Below are positions 47,616-58,736 of a stretch of 64,000 nt of DNA, piece after piece. Location of the stretch: NCBI GenBank assembly GCA_001692895.1, contig KV748197.1, forward strand, positions 5,813 through 69,812, in the 5' to 3' direction. Origin of the DNA: Cenococcum geophilum 1.58 (taxonomy: Eukaryota > Ascomycota > Dothideomycetes > Gloniales > Gloniaceae). Below the pieces are notes generated by a model. The model made no database searches. It worked only from the letters and a program-made list of their open reading frames with translations, and was not told where the DNA came from. The position numbers and the translations under genes were made by a program. The stretch's first letter is position 1. Each line of letters starts with the position of its first letter.

Positions 47616-48106
47616 GAGCCGTCTGGTTTCCTATTACCATGACTAGAGTGAATGTGTTGATGAGAGCGATAAGTACTTACGATGCCTTCCTTAGTTAGGG
47701 GTTTTATTCCAATGTTCGATGTTATGCAGGGCGTTGGATTGGGGAGATGGTGGGTTTCGTGGTTAGGAGCCAAATCAGGCGTCTTTTCTTTCTTTTTCAT
47801 TTCATTTCACCTCTCATTGATGACTGTAGTATAGATGGATGGATCGTAAAATGAGGATTATGTGTTATGATGAAACACTTTACTCCGCACTTAAATGAGG
47901 ATCACTGGTTTCAGTTCGACTTTTTGGTATGTTAGCCTACGTAGTTTGAAAAAATATTCAAAAATGGGTCCTGCCGTTACGGACCGCTTCCGGTATAATC
48001 AGACAGGAAAGCTAGGAGATACATCACCATCTGACGCAGACATGGGTATTGTCTTCGGATTATATATGCTTCCAGGAGCCCATCACGTAACCATAACAAA
48101 CCCCAC
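47616..48106. other. Intergenic spacer
   Basis: 3' region between the phosphoketolase gene and the decayed dehydrogenase. No coding frame or repeat of note. Confidence 0.4.
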
Positions 48107-49070
48107 TCAACCTTGTATCTCAATGCCTCTAGTGTCGTGGATGACGTCGTCTGTTAAATAGGATCCATAGGGGAGGCTAGGAAGGCGTAGGCGGTAGCGA
48201 CTTCAACTGNCATGCCAGGCCTGTTCAGTTGAGCTTCGCCAACACCAAGACTTCTGGTGGCTTGCCCTTTGTTGCGGGCCGAAGTGGTGTCCACCTAAGA
48301 AACATCAGAACAAGCTTACGGAAGGGGAATAAGTAGGCTCTCTAATGTGGAGAACAACCAAGGGGAAAGGAGTGCGTGGCATAGGTTAACGGGATATCGA
48401 AAACTCACATTATGCCGGGCGCAACAGCATTAATGTAATCCCATTCGGGGCCTGCTGAGCCAGCGACCGCGTGAACGTCACAATAGCGACCTTTGTAGAC
48501 GGGTAGTCAACCAGCTGCGGATTATCTATACGCGCGGCGACAGGGCAGGAGTTGATGATAGACGCGCCGCGCTTCATGTGCGGGAGGGCGAACTTGCACA
48601 TAGCGAACATCGACAATATGTCCATGCGGTACGTTTTCCCCACCACATTGAGGTTGATATCTCTGATATCATTGCAGATCTCCTGCATCGCACCTAGAAG
48701 GGGTCACAAATCAGCAAGTCCAACCCCACACACCAGCCCCGAACTCACTGTTATTAACCAACACGCTCAGCTTCCCAAACGCCTTCATGTGCTCCTCCAC
48801 CACCCTCCTGCAATTCTCGCTCTCCCGCAGATCCAACGCCATCAAATACGCCCTCCGCCCCACCTTCTCAACCATCTTCTTTGTATCCTGCGCATCCTCC
48901 ACCTTGGGCAAATACACAATCGAGATATCCGCGCCCTCCCGCGCCATCAGCACCGCGACCGAGCGGCTAATGCCCGAGTCGCCGCCCGTGATCAGCACCG
49001 CCTTGTCCTTCAGCAACCCGTGGCCCTGTATTCTTGTCGTGTCGGTCCAGAACCCGAGCTACGTCCACAT
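48107..49070 (-). pseudogene. Short-chain dehydrogenase/reductase (YghA-like), frameshifted
   Basis: Minus strand reads LLKDKAVLITGGDSGISRSV, the cofactor motif TGxxxGIG with the last Gly changed to Ser. It continues AFGKLSVLVNNS, and after an intron (GTGAGT...CTAG, about 48692-48749) SIINSCPVAAR and the catalytic DYPSTK. Near 48435 one base is missing, after which the frame NAVAPGI continues out of phase. Beyond a second intron, TPLRPATKGKPPE, LNRPGMPVEVATAYAFLAS and LTDDVIHDTRGIE lie in three different phases. The order matches NAD(P)-dependent SDRs of the stress-protein type, so this is one gene with at least three indels. No RIP-like stops. One ambiguous base at 48210. The N-terminal lead cannot be placed. 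Confidence 0.75.
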
Positions 49071-49730
49071 GGCGGCGGGCTCGAGCTTGGAGCCAAGACT
49101 CGGGCTGCCTTATTGGTTTTGCTGCTTGAGCTCGGTGCTGAGGGTAGGCGGTTATAGGTTTCTCCTGCTGAGGCGGGGATGAGGCTGCGAGGGAAATGCT
49201 GTGGGGATAGCTGGGATTAGGACTGTTGGCTTCGAGGAGCTTTCTAGGCAGCTGGGAAAAAGGCTGGGAGACTTATGGGCCGCAGGAGTACTGGGTGCTG
49301 TCCTTTAGCAGACTTAATTGGGTATGTTTATATTTTGTTGAAAAAAAAACCGTAGTGAGGTCATCTGTCGTCATTGGTGACATTTGACTAGGGAATCCAG
49401 CTTCGAAACGTAGGCGTTGCATCTTCTCGCCACTGTATTGATCGGCATTCATTGTAGGAATCGTGAAAGGCGTAGAAAGCTTGACGACGAATTTTTTGAG
49501 GCAATCAGAGGCGAATTGGAGGGTTGAGTTGAGGCTTGCTTGTCGAGCAGCCGAGCTTGGACCATGGGTTTTATACCGGATGGTCTGTGCGAATATCGCA
49601 ACATGGCAAGTTTCTCGTCGACCTCCATGCCAATTGGTATTCTATATAGAAATGCTTGCTGGGTTTCTATTACTTCCGAATGTGCCATGTTCCTCTAGAA
49701 GAGATTAACAAAAGACTTAATGCAAATAGT
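49071..49730. other. Gene-free segment
   Basis: May include the lost 5' end of the dehydrogenase (49071-49190 is Gly/Pro-codon rich in minus frames). A run of nine A near 49341. No other feature seen. Confidence 0.35.
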
Positions 49731-50035
49731 TCATGATTCATAACCGCATCGCTCCGCCTCAGCACACATAGCTTCTGAGCTGACATCTTGAAGCTAGCAA
49801 AATATCAAAAGAAGCAGCTCGCTTTTTCACCTTCAGTTATAACCACAGCATAAATGCTCACCTTATAAGCGAGTAGTTCCCTGCGCATAATGGCACGAGC
49901 ATTACAGCGTTCACGCTGATCAAGTCCGTTTTTAGTTGGCGTCGAATTCGTGATCCAGCCCAGACAAGATCCTGACAGGACGAACAGGCACAACACCAAC
50001 CCCCACCTCTGTGGAACGCCGATAATCACGCTCAT
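49731..50035 (-). CDS. Small secreted protein candidate (78 aa, two exons)
   Basis: Exon 1 50035-49862, intron 49794-49861 (GTGAGC donor, TGCTAG acceptor), exon 2 49793-49731, phase 0. The ATG opens MSVIIGVPQRWGLVLCLFVL, a hydrophobic N-terminus that ends in SGSCLG and looks like a secretion signal. The mature part is about 52 residues with Cys at RERC, AMC and ERC, ending CGYES. Size, signal and Cys content fit a fungal small secreted (effector-like) protein, but no family is recognised and the splice is my inference. It sits in a transposon- and pseudogene-rich part of the window, upstream of and divergent from the broken transporter. It could also be a chance frame. Confidence 0.45.
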
Positions 50036-50371
50036 TGCTGTGATGAGTACCCGGGAATGGACAACCGTTAGCGTCTTTCAGCATGCGGACGGCTCTTTAT
50101 CGGCTGACCCCTCCGCCATGACAGCATGGGAAACTGTGTGCTCGTACTGGAGAATATTCCCCACCGGTATCTGCCGGCATTGGTTGAGTCGCGGGATGTA
50201 CGAAGCCTATGATGACTTCGTCGAGGTGCTTGTTGGAGCTACAAAATGTTGTGTAGTCCTGGAAAGCTCGGAAATCTCACTTTACATTTTATGTTATAAG
50301 ATCCACTCTTTCAACCCTTCGCGAAGCCTCAGCCGCAACTTTCCATTGAAGACGTCCTGTGATGCTCCAAT
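50036..50371. promoter_or_regulatory. Divergent spacer between secreted-protein candidate and MFS gene
   Basis: 336 bp between two oppositely directed starts; presumed promoters. No defined site recognised. Confidence 0.35.
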
Positions 50372-52202
50372 ATGGCGACTAAAGGCTCACTCGACATCGA
50401 CCCAGAAGTTATCCACCATTCTCCTCCAGTATCTGCAGCCGCATCGTCATCATATCTCGACGACAGCTATGATGTGTACAAGAGGAACCAGGGTGTAGAA
50501 ATCGATCCGGAAGAAGCAAAAAAGGTACTCCGGAAGATTGATACATACCTCCATCAGTACCTTGACAAGAATAGTATCAACTATGCGAGCGTTTATGGGC
50601 TACAAAAGGGCACAAACTTGCACGGACAGGGCTACTCTTGGCTAGGTAGCCTGACTTTGTTGTGGATGTGCAGATTGAATTGCTTATAGACTGCTAGGTT
50701 CTATCTTCTACTTTGGATATTTGATATCACAATACCCAGCCGGTTATCTACTACAACGACTACTAATTGCAACATTTTTAGGATTTACAACACTTGGTGT
50801 TAATTGCCTGTCTACTCACATATTTTCCAAATTCTACTAATCTTGTTCTAGCATGNGGTATTATCTCGATCACCACGCCAGCCTGCCACAGCTTTGCCGG
50901 AATGGCAGTTAAAAGATTCCTGTTCGGAGCACTCGAGGCTACCGTATACCCTGGATTTGTACTAATCATGAGTATGTGGTACACCTCCGCGGAGCAACCA
51001 TTACGACTGGCAGCGTACTATTGCACAAACGGTGTAGCAGCAATGTTTGGATGGTTAGTATATCCACAACCGCCAATTCAGCTAAGTTAAGCAGATAACT
51101 AACTTAATCTTTCACCAGCCTCATTGGGTGCGCCGTGGGTCACATTATAACCGGCTTTACGAGATAGAAATATGTTTTCATTATTTTTGGCGCGTGTTCT
51201 ATAGCTTGGGGTATAGTATCTCTAATCGTGCTCCCCGGTTTGCCATTCACCGCCAAATTCTTGAACGAAAGAGAGCGATCTGTAGCCGTAGATCGCGTAA
51301 CCAGAAACCGGCAAGGAGTAAAAAACAACCACTTTAAGAAATACCAGGCATGGCAGACAGTGCAAGATCTAAAGACCTGGATCCTGTTCACCACGGCCGT
51401 GGGCGCCCAAATCCCAAACTATGCTCTGACAAGCGTAAGCAGCAAAGCCCTCCAGGTCCTCGCTGCCCCTTCTCCCCAGCACTCCGCATGCAATGAAAAC
51501 CAGAAGCTCCATCTAACAGCACCCAGTTCACCTCCATAATCGTCGGCTCCTTCGGCTTCTCGACCCTCGGGACGCAATGCCTGCAAATCCCCGGCGGCGC
51601 CATGCAATTCCTGTCGCTGCCGGCCGGCGGCTACATCTGCACGCGGTGGCCGCGCAACAGCCGCTGCATCATGATGACGGTCGCCAACGCCATCTGCATC
51701 CTCGGCGCGGGCCTGCTGGTTAGCCCGCCGGACCCTAACAAGTGGGGCCGCCTGGTCGCGCTGTGGCTGTGCTTCTTCCAGGCCCTCGGCTTCAGCATAA
51801 GCTTGACCATGGTGAGCAGCAGCGTTGCGGGGTATACGAAGAAGCAGTTGACGGGTGCCGCGCTGTTTACGGAGTATTGTGTTGGGAATATTATTGGACC
51901 GCAGGCGTTTAAGAGTAGTGAGGCGCCGAGGTATCATTCGGCTTATATTGCGTGCGTATATTCTCTCGACTTCGGGTTTTGCGAGGAGGTGCTGATGGTG
52001 GCGTAGGATGCTCGTGGGGTACTGTGTTAAGCTTGCTATGGTCGTGATTCTATATATCTATATGTACTCGTTCAATAAGAAGCGGGATCGGGAGGGTGCG
52101 CGGGGGCAGAGGTTAACGGAAGAGGAAGAAAGGGAAGCGATTGAGTTGGGGATGCATGATGTCACCAAGATCGATAATAAGGGATTTGGATATATTCTCT
52201 AG
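50372..52202 (+). pseudogene. MFS transporter, allantoate permease (Dal5-like) family, single nonsense codon
   Basis: Exons 50372-50645, 50698-50796, 50852-51053, 51119-51434, 51527-51951 and 52007-52202 join in frame to 503 codons, the normal length for the family. Signatures: KVLRKIDTYL, DKNSINYASVYGLQ, SWLGSIFYFGYL, YPAGYLLQRL, YPGFVLIMSMWYT with SAEQPLR, and SLTMVSSSVAGYTKKQLTGA. Codon 208 (51165-51167) is TAG where the family has Trp (TRxKYVFIIFG). The rest of the frame is sound, so this is a young pseudogene or an allele-specific loss, possibly one RIP-type or spontaneous G-to-A change. An ambiguous base at 50856 falls in the third position of a codon read as Trp. In life it would import allantoate/ureidosuccinate or another small organic anion at the plasma membrane. 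Confidence 0.85.
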
Positions 52203-52702
52203 ATGGTTTAAAAAATAAGCGGCTGATAAATTATATAAAATAAACTTGTTGGCGTAGCAATTCTTGTCTCGTATTCATGAGCAGGGGTTAATCAGTTAGA
52301 CGTCAATTGAAACCAATGAAAGCCTTATGGGTTATTCTATTTTAAATTTATAGAAATGATAGAAGCCACAAGCTATTGTAGATAGTGTTTAATAGAGCTT
52401 TAATAGAAGCCTTGGAAAAATCCCTGATTATGGCTTCGGTTCAATACTTTGAAACAAGCCGAGTGTATCTGTGGTATCTATACACTTCTATGTGAATATA
52501 TAGGGCATATACTACGAAGTAAGGTGCTTCAACAACGGCCGTAATTGGCTTTGGCGCTGTCGCTTCGATTCGAGTACTAATTTCTCCAGTAAGAGCCCGC
52601 CAGGTGGCAAGCGAAAACCTCGTTCGTAATGAAGGAGATAATATATTCTAGCTCCTAGGCTAAGAGTTGATTAATTGTACTTCTATTGATACATTGCCAG
52701 TT
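52203..52702. other. Intergenic spacer
   Basis: AT-rich 3' region of the transporter followed by the presumed promoter of the VWA gene. No gene or repeat recognised. Confidence 0.4.
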
Positions 52703-54026
52703 ATGGAACAGCAGCGGGCGTACGGCAACTTGACTCTAAATTTGTCTATACCACTCTTCGCCTCCAACTTCTACGAGCCTACGCATCAAAGCCAGGACAT
52801 TCCGAGTCAGAATATTCCGAGCCAGGACGCTTCGAACCAGCTCGTCAATGAGCTAACGTCTCATCTTGCGGCCAACCTTACGTCTCCCGGGCTCCTGAAC
52901 AATGTGCTCAAAAGCCATATCAACAAAAGTCTCGCTAATAGGGACTGTACCACTGTTGCAAAAGCTGTGCACGCAATAGCTGATGAATTCGCAATCCGGC
53001 TGGCCGATCAGCTCCCGCATATGCTGGTACAACAGCTCGGCGTAGCCAATTCCCCCAAACCGAAGCCAGAGCCCAGCGTCCCAGAGCAGCCACAAACCGC
53101 AGAAGAATACTCTGCTTATCTAGGCGACTTCATCGAAGAGAATCTGGCCAACTTCTACCCTCCGAAAGACGAGCGTGTGAAGAAGCTGGCCAAGAGGGCC
53201 GCAGATCAGGCGCAGGCGGTCACGGACAAGTTCCACTTGTCACCGGAACTGACTACAGGACTGGCCAAGCTTGCACTCTATGATTTTGTTATTCTATGCG
53301 GTAAAGCGCCTCTGTGCAGTCTTTCAGAGTCCGTCTTCGCTTTTAGATGCTGGCTGAATCTTAGTGGCCAGACAATAGCGGATCAATGGAGCAAGAGGAT
53401 CGCATGCTAGCACTGGAAGAAACGCTAAAGCGTGTGGCGACCTTTGCGACAGTCCTGAGCGAGGATGGGATATCGATACGGTTCCTTAACTATGACAATG
53501 ACAGAAACAGTGAGTTTGATAATTTGACCAGAGTAAGCGACATCGAAGAGAAATTTGCCAGGATTCAGTGCGTAGGCGATACAAAACTAGGAACGATCCT
53601 CAAGGACAAAATTGTGAAGCCAATGATACTTAGGAAGGTGAGAGAGAAGACGCTCAGGAAGCCTGTGATCGTTGTGATTATCACCGATGGTGAGGTAAGA
53701 ACGACATGAGCTACAGCCCCATTTCCCTAGATGCAAATACTTACGGTATGTTATAGCCTTATAACGAACCGCGTGAGAGCTTGCGAGACACTATCCGAGA
53801 CTGTAAGATTCGTCTTGGTCTTCGCGGCTACAGGAAATCAGCTGTTGTATTCCTTATTTCACGGGTTGGGACAAGTCCAGAAGCTAAAAGATTTCTCGAT
53901 GAGCTCAGGGCCGATCAAGAGGTGGGGCATCTAGTGTACTCTTCTATGGATGATCTTAATGAGAAGCGGGAAATTTTTGAAAGGGGCGGTGATAACACAG
54001 CATACACGTCACTAGTGAGTCATTAA
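52703..54026 (+). CDS. von Willebrand factor A domain protein (396 aa, three exons)
   Basis: Exons 52703-53300, 53372-53694 and 53757-54026. The first splice creates the metal-binding MIDAS motif: VILC then DNSGSM (about residues 200-205), the DxSxS of VWA domains. IRFLNYD, VIVVIITDGE (the downstream MIDAS Asp), ESLRDTIRDCK and VVFLISRVGTSPEAKRFLDE follow, which is the pattern of fungal cytosolic VWA proteins. The N-terminal 190 residues are Gln/Asn/Ser-rich, then helical, with YLGDFIEENLANFYPP. The domain probably binds a protein partner through Mg2+. It ends ISSLVSH-like (TSLVSH) soon after the VWA core, so the C-terminus may be slightly short. Start chosen at the first ATG in frame. Function in the cell is not known. 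Confidence 0.85.
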
Positions 54027-54757
54027 CTAATCGTATATGATATGTCTAGAATTAATGGTATCCCCAACTAACACTTATTAATAAAGCTTATTAAGTTATT
54101 CTTGGCTGCTCTGCAGAGTCAAACGGAGTCGCAGGTGTGCTGAGTCACGATATATATAATGGCAGAATATCTTAGGGAAGCGTACTGATGTGACTAGGAA
54201 AAGAGCGAGGCGCTTTGATGGGATATAAGGGTCTTTTGTTGTGTGTATCGGAAGTCACTGAATGATGGAAAGTTTTTAAGGAGGACTATTTCTTTAGCTA
54301 CCAGTTCTATGTCTTCTAAACAGAATTTCGCGTTGAATTTATCATTACCTCATTGAATTTATACCACTAGCTCGTGCAGACTGAAGCCGCACTTTTCACA
54401 TGTTGCATCAGTCTCGGTTTGTGTTGGAAAATATGTGGCAGGAAGCTTGTCAGAAAGTTTGGCCTTATAAAACTAGGCACAAATTTCTCACCCGCTAAAT
54501 GAGCCTAGCATTGGCGGGATCATCTATGGGAATGAATCGCAGTGTGGGTTCGGTGTGAGGGATAGTACGAGGCCGAATCTTCTGCTTCCCCCCCTGAGTG
54601 AACGAACATTATGAAAAGGAATCCCATAATCGTAATACCCCCCACCTGGAAACCAGGATCTCTCATAAGTGCGCCAGATGCGGCCTGGTTCACACGGATA
54701 AGTCTCTTGCTCTGCTGGGCCCAGTGATGGCAATAATCAGTTAGTTAGTTTAATTTA
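54027..54757. other. Gene-free segment beside hAT relic
   Basis: AT-rich, no recognisable gene. AGTTAGTT at 54739-54746 matches the 8 bases that directly follow the right end of the hAT relic (57374-57381). Confidence 0.4.
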
Positions 54758-57373
54758 CAGGCTGGCTTTCCATTCTCTTATCGTCCATCTTATCGATCCA
54801 TTATCGATATGGATCTTATCGATATGGATTACAAATATTATCCATACTTCCTCACCGCTAGAAAAATTCTCAGCTCTTACCTTCCCTTTACCCTATCGTA
54901 CAAATATGGATTCTAAAGCAGAATCATCTCTTTTTACGCCTTTAACTACCGTTAATTTGGCCTTAACTCGCCTAATAAGGGCCCGAACAGCCGTTGCAAC
55001 ATAGGCCTATGCTTGTACGGCGCTTGGCACGGAGCCAGAATATTTAGGTCAAAATTGTATTCTCTACTACATTCACTATCCACAAGAATTGCTATATAGT
55101 AGCCTAGTTACTAGTAATTTTTAAAAGCATCTTAATTCAAAACATCTACTTTAGGTTAAAAAAGATACTAGCCTAATATAATTAGAGATACTTAAAAAAC
55201 TTTAGCAACTATATATTAAAGTAGAGTCTTTAGGTTAAATAACAGAAATAGATACCTAAGTCTTTTAAAAACGACTAGATTAGGATATAATTAATAAGGC
55301 TTTAGTCTTATTAATTGTTATACAAAATATTCTATTCCATATTATTAAATGGCCTGAATTTTATACTTTTTACTAAGTTCTTAATCCAGAATCGTCTAAC
55401 TTTCTTATAATAGCACACTCTTAAATTATAAAAAAGATTAAACTATCCTAGTAAGCTTATAAAGATATCGTATAAAAGAAACTTTAGTTGGTAATATTAA
55501 GTATTTATCTGTTGCTTAATATCTAGATCTCCCTAAATAGGCTCCTTCTTCTAGGGATCTGCGCCTACTTTGTTAATTAGGGCTAGAAGAAGCAATTAAA
55601 GGCCCTCCTTGCCCTTTGTACGGTAGCAAATTATAGTAAAAATGAGCAATTTGCTACTCTTCTCCTAGTCCTTAAGGACTACGGTATTATATAAAAGCTT
55701 AGGTCTATTATTTATAATAATACTAGTTTAAATAATACCCTTTGTTATAAAGTAGAAGCCTATCTCTTAGAAGAGGAGGAGATTAAATAGGATTTTATAT
55801 ATTGGCGGATCTGCTATACCGGCCATATTATTAACTTAGCCGTATAAGCCTTCCTATTTTACAGTTAAATTAAAATAAAATAACTTAAGTTGTACAACAA
55901 ATAGGAAGGAAAAGGGGAGGTAGGAGATAAAGAGGAGAAATAGGTAACCTTTTGGGTTATAGGACTATTTGGCAAGCTTTATAATATTATTATATATATC
56001 CGCAGTTCTGCTAGTTATATAAAGGAGTTTAAGGATCTTATAGAGAGAATAATTCCACTTAATAACCGTACGAGATAGAATAGCTGGTTTTAAATGCTAG
56101 CTATAGCCGATTAAAAGGTAGGAGCTATTAATACCTATACTAAGAACCACTTTGCTATACTTTAGGCAGATTATCTTTTCCTAGAGGACTAGGAATGGCT
56201 TTATACAACTAAGGAATTTCTTTAACCGTTCCACCAAGTAATCCTAAAGACTTAAGGAGATTCTATAATAATTAATAGTATACTCTTTACTATAGATATT
56301 CTTGTCTAGTACTTTAAAGCCGCACTTATAAGTAAACTTCCTACTAGATTAGACGATAGTAATATTATATAGTAGTCTAAATATGCTTCTAATAAGGAGT
56401 TTAGCTCTTGGATTAAAAAGGGGTGGGAAACCTTTAATAAGTACTATAGCAAAATAGACAATTTACCCTTTTACGCTATAGCCCTTATTTTTTATCCAAA
56501 CCGTTATATAAAGTATATTAAGGCTAACTAGAAGCCAAAATGGGTAAAGCCTATATTAAAAAAGGTTAAAGGACTTTAGAAGTACTACTAGGAAAAGGCT
56601 CCTTCTCCCCTAATTTCTTTATCGTATAAAAAAAAACAACCTTAGAAGCAGGAGCTTAATGTATTTAATTAAATTACTTAAAAGTTAGGGAAGTATACTT
56701 AACCGCAAAGCTAGGATAAGTTCTAAGACTATTATAATGGGGAACCGTACAATATTGGTAAGATGTCAGCCCTTAAATAATAGTGTTAAGATTAATAGAG
56801 AAAACGTTGGCCAAGGTTATTGTATATAGCAATTAATATTCTCTTAATTCTAGCTATAAGCAATAAACCAGAGCGAGTCTTTTTAGGGGGACGTCGTACG
56901 GTATCATAGGAAAGGGCGCAGATAGGAGCCGAAAACCTTAAAAGAGTAAAGTGTTTAAAGCATTAGAAACGAAGTAGTATTTTAGACAAAAAACTTAAGA
57001 TAATAACTTAAATAGACTTTCTAATATCCGCAATATCCGCAATATCTGCAATATCCGTAATATCCGTAATATCTATAATATCTGCAATATCTACAAGACT
57101 ACAATATCTGCCGAATTCTGCCAAGTCTGCTAAATTCTGCCGAATTCTACCAGAACCGTAATCTGCCCTATGCATAGCGCGACTCCTGTTAACCTAGCAA
57201 CTAAGTTAATAATATATGCCCCTTTTATTATAAGGTCTGTGCGGAAATTAAACGGATAGACGTATGTATCACAATTCTAAGGAGTATGGACTAGCGTATG
57301 GATATGGAGAGGTATGGACAAGTCCATATCGATAATGGATTGCAGCCTAATCCATGTATGGAAAGCCACACTG
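54758..57373 (+). mobile_element. RIP-decayed autonomous hAT transposon (about 2.6 kb)
   Basis: Ends are inverted: left CAGGCTGGCTTTCCAT, right (complement) CAGTGTGGCTTTCCAT. A decayed frame starts at 54907 (MDSKAESSLFTPLTTVNLAL). Further on it reads LALCTVANYSKNEQFATLLL, LKDYGII and YWRICYTGHIINLAVxAFLF (x is a stop), which match fungal hAT transposases (FG/TGHIINL block). Stops replace many Gln and Trp codons. The catalytic half is present only as fragments. A nine-base tandem repeat lies near the right end. AGTTAGTT follows the right end and also occurs 11 bp before the left end, a possible displaced TSD. Confidence 0.8.
57023..57094 (+). repeat. Nine-base tandem repeat, eight units
   Basis: Units of AATATCCGC and variants (AATATCTGC, AATATCCGT, AATATCTAT). 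The variants differ by C/T or G/A transitions, as expected if RIP acted after the array formed. It lies inside the hAT relic, near its right end. Confidence 0.85.
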
Positions 57374-57893
57374 AGTTAGTTAGGATTATGTTGTATTATA
57401 TAGGAACATAACCAACCTAATCATAATCGCACCTGCTGATTATGTTACGTAGATATAACTATATAATCAACTGCGGAAATAGCGGAAATAAAAAGAGGGA
57501 GAGGTAGGGGGGAGCTCTGGGTAAGCTCTGGGGCAAGTATGTTATCTACACGCGATAACTCACGTGTAGATAACATCACGTGGAGGCCCGTGCCTAAAAG
57601 ACGTAATCAATATAACTATATAACCAAATCAGAATCACTTTCTTTGATTATATAATAATCGGAATCATGGGACTGATTATGGTTATATAGTTATTGCCAT
57701 CACTGGCTGGGCCCGTTATACTCTCCCACCTCAATGTGTCGGGCGTCACAATCCCAGGCCCCAGATTCTGCCGGACTTCGATGATAACTTCCGTCGACTG
57801 TGCTAGGATATGGATGAAGTTAAGGTTAAACTTAGTCGGGTAGACAACGCCTGATCTCGTTGCAGTTCTCGCAAGGACCCTCTTCGCGTACGA
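57374..57893. other. Short inverted repeats in a gene-free stretch
   Basis: A perfect 13-bp inverted repeat (TGTTATCTACACG at 57540-57552 and its complement at 57563-57575, 10-nt loop) and an imperfect one of about 26 bp (57605-57632 against 57673-57698, containing AACTATATAACC). AT-rich, MITE-like, but outer ends and target duplications are not clear. 57884-57893 is the left TSD of the next element. Confidence 0.5.
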
Positions 57894-58033
57894 ATTTTTT
57901 TTAATATCCATTGTATTATACTACGTACAATACCGCGCATACAGCCTCTAGGCTATGGCGTTACAGTTCTACATACATGAATCCTTTCTGGGCAGCTTAA
58001 CATGTACTAGTAGCTATGTCCTAGGGGTTTACC
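57894..58033 (-). mobile_element. Poly-A-tailed retroposon insertion, copy 2, with 10-bp TSD
   Basis: 140 bp flanked by TCGCGTACGA on both sides (57884-57893 and 58034-58043). On the minus strand it starts TAAACCCCTAGGAC and ends in an A-rich tail. A TSD of this length plus an A tail is typical of LINE-driven insertion. Related to 44469-44559. No tRNA-like A/B boxes recognised, so a short LINE 3' end is as likely as a SINE. Confidence 0.7.
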
Positions 58034-58281
58034 TCGCGTACGATGTGTCGCTAGCGGCAGTCGACGCTCAGTTAGCAGCTTGAACAAGTTGCAGACCGGT
58101 GATGCGGGCTTCCTGTATGGTTGGTTCTTCTGTTGTGACGGATCGGGCTATGGTAGACGTGCTTACAGAGGCGAGAGAAGCCGCGCCGCGAGAGCACTTC
58201 ACCCATTTGCCACTTCGGACGGTGGGGCTTCCACATGTGTAGTTGTAGGAGCTCTCGGTCGTCGAGGTGGATTTGGTAGCA

Positions 58282-58660
58282 TCATTTAAGGAGAAATTCA
58301 CTGCCCTCGTAGATGCGTGGGGATATGGAATATTCGACGGATCGGTATGTGCCGGAGCCATTCAGAGTATTCAAGCACAGCGGAAGACGCTTTGATTCTC
58401 CTGTCATGGCCAGAGATATGTGGTACCAGGCTAAGGAGTAGCTGAAGGTTTGGTTAGCTATGGGCAAGAGATTGAACCGTACGTCCCAGCCAGGAACCAT
58501 TCTGATTGTGTTCCAACTTTGCGAGGTCGCCATCCTGAAGCGGGAATGCAGAACTAGACAGTGTGGGCAGAACCAATAATCCGGAAGCTCTCTCACTAGC
58601 TTTTTGAGGAAATCGGCCCTCTCAGCTATTGCTGCTGATAGATTTTCTGACTACCTCGGC
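58282..58660 (-). pseudogene. Fragment of an F-box-associated fungal protein
   Basis: Minus strand reads AERADFLKKLVRELPDYWFC followed by PHCLVLHSRFRM, the block that follows the F-box in many fungal proteins (DRxxFLxxLExDLPxYxFCxxCxxLH). Later SYSLAWYHISLAM and ISPRIYEGSEFLLK fit the downstream region. No F-box start is visible upstream (58661-58736), and downstream the frame stops at 58282 and the sequence is then interrupted by the retroposon. No RIP-type stops. Treated as a truncated remnant; family assignment is from pattern only. Confidence 0.5.
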
Positions 58661-58736
58661 GGTAGCGAATTCATGAGATTATAAAAAATTACAGTCTCAA
58701 CGTCACAATCGTCGAAATATAAGCGGTGAGCAAGCC

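Noticed and set aside
58068..58361. Minus-strand Ser/Thr-rich frame as a separate gene
   Set aside because: It overlaps the F-box-like fragment in another phase and has no domain or signal; it is more likely the frame-shifted continuation of that remnant.
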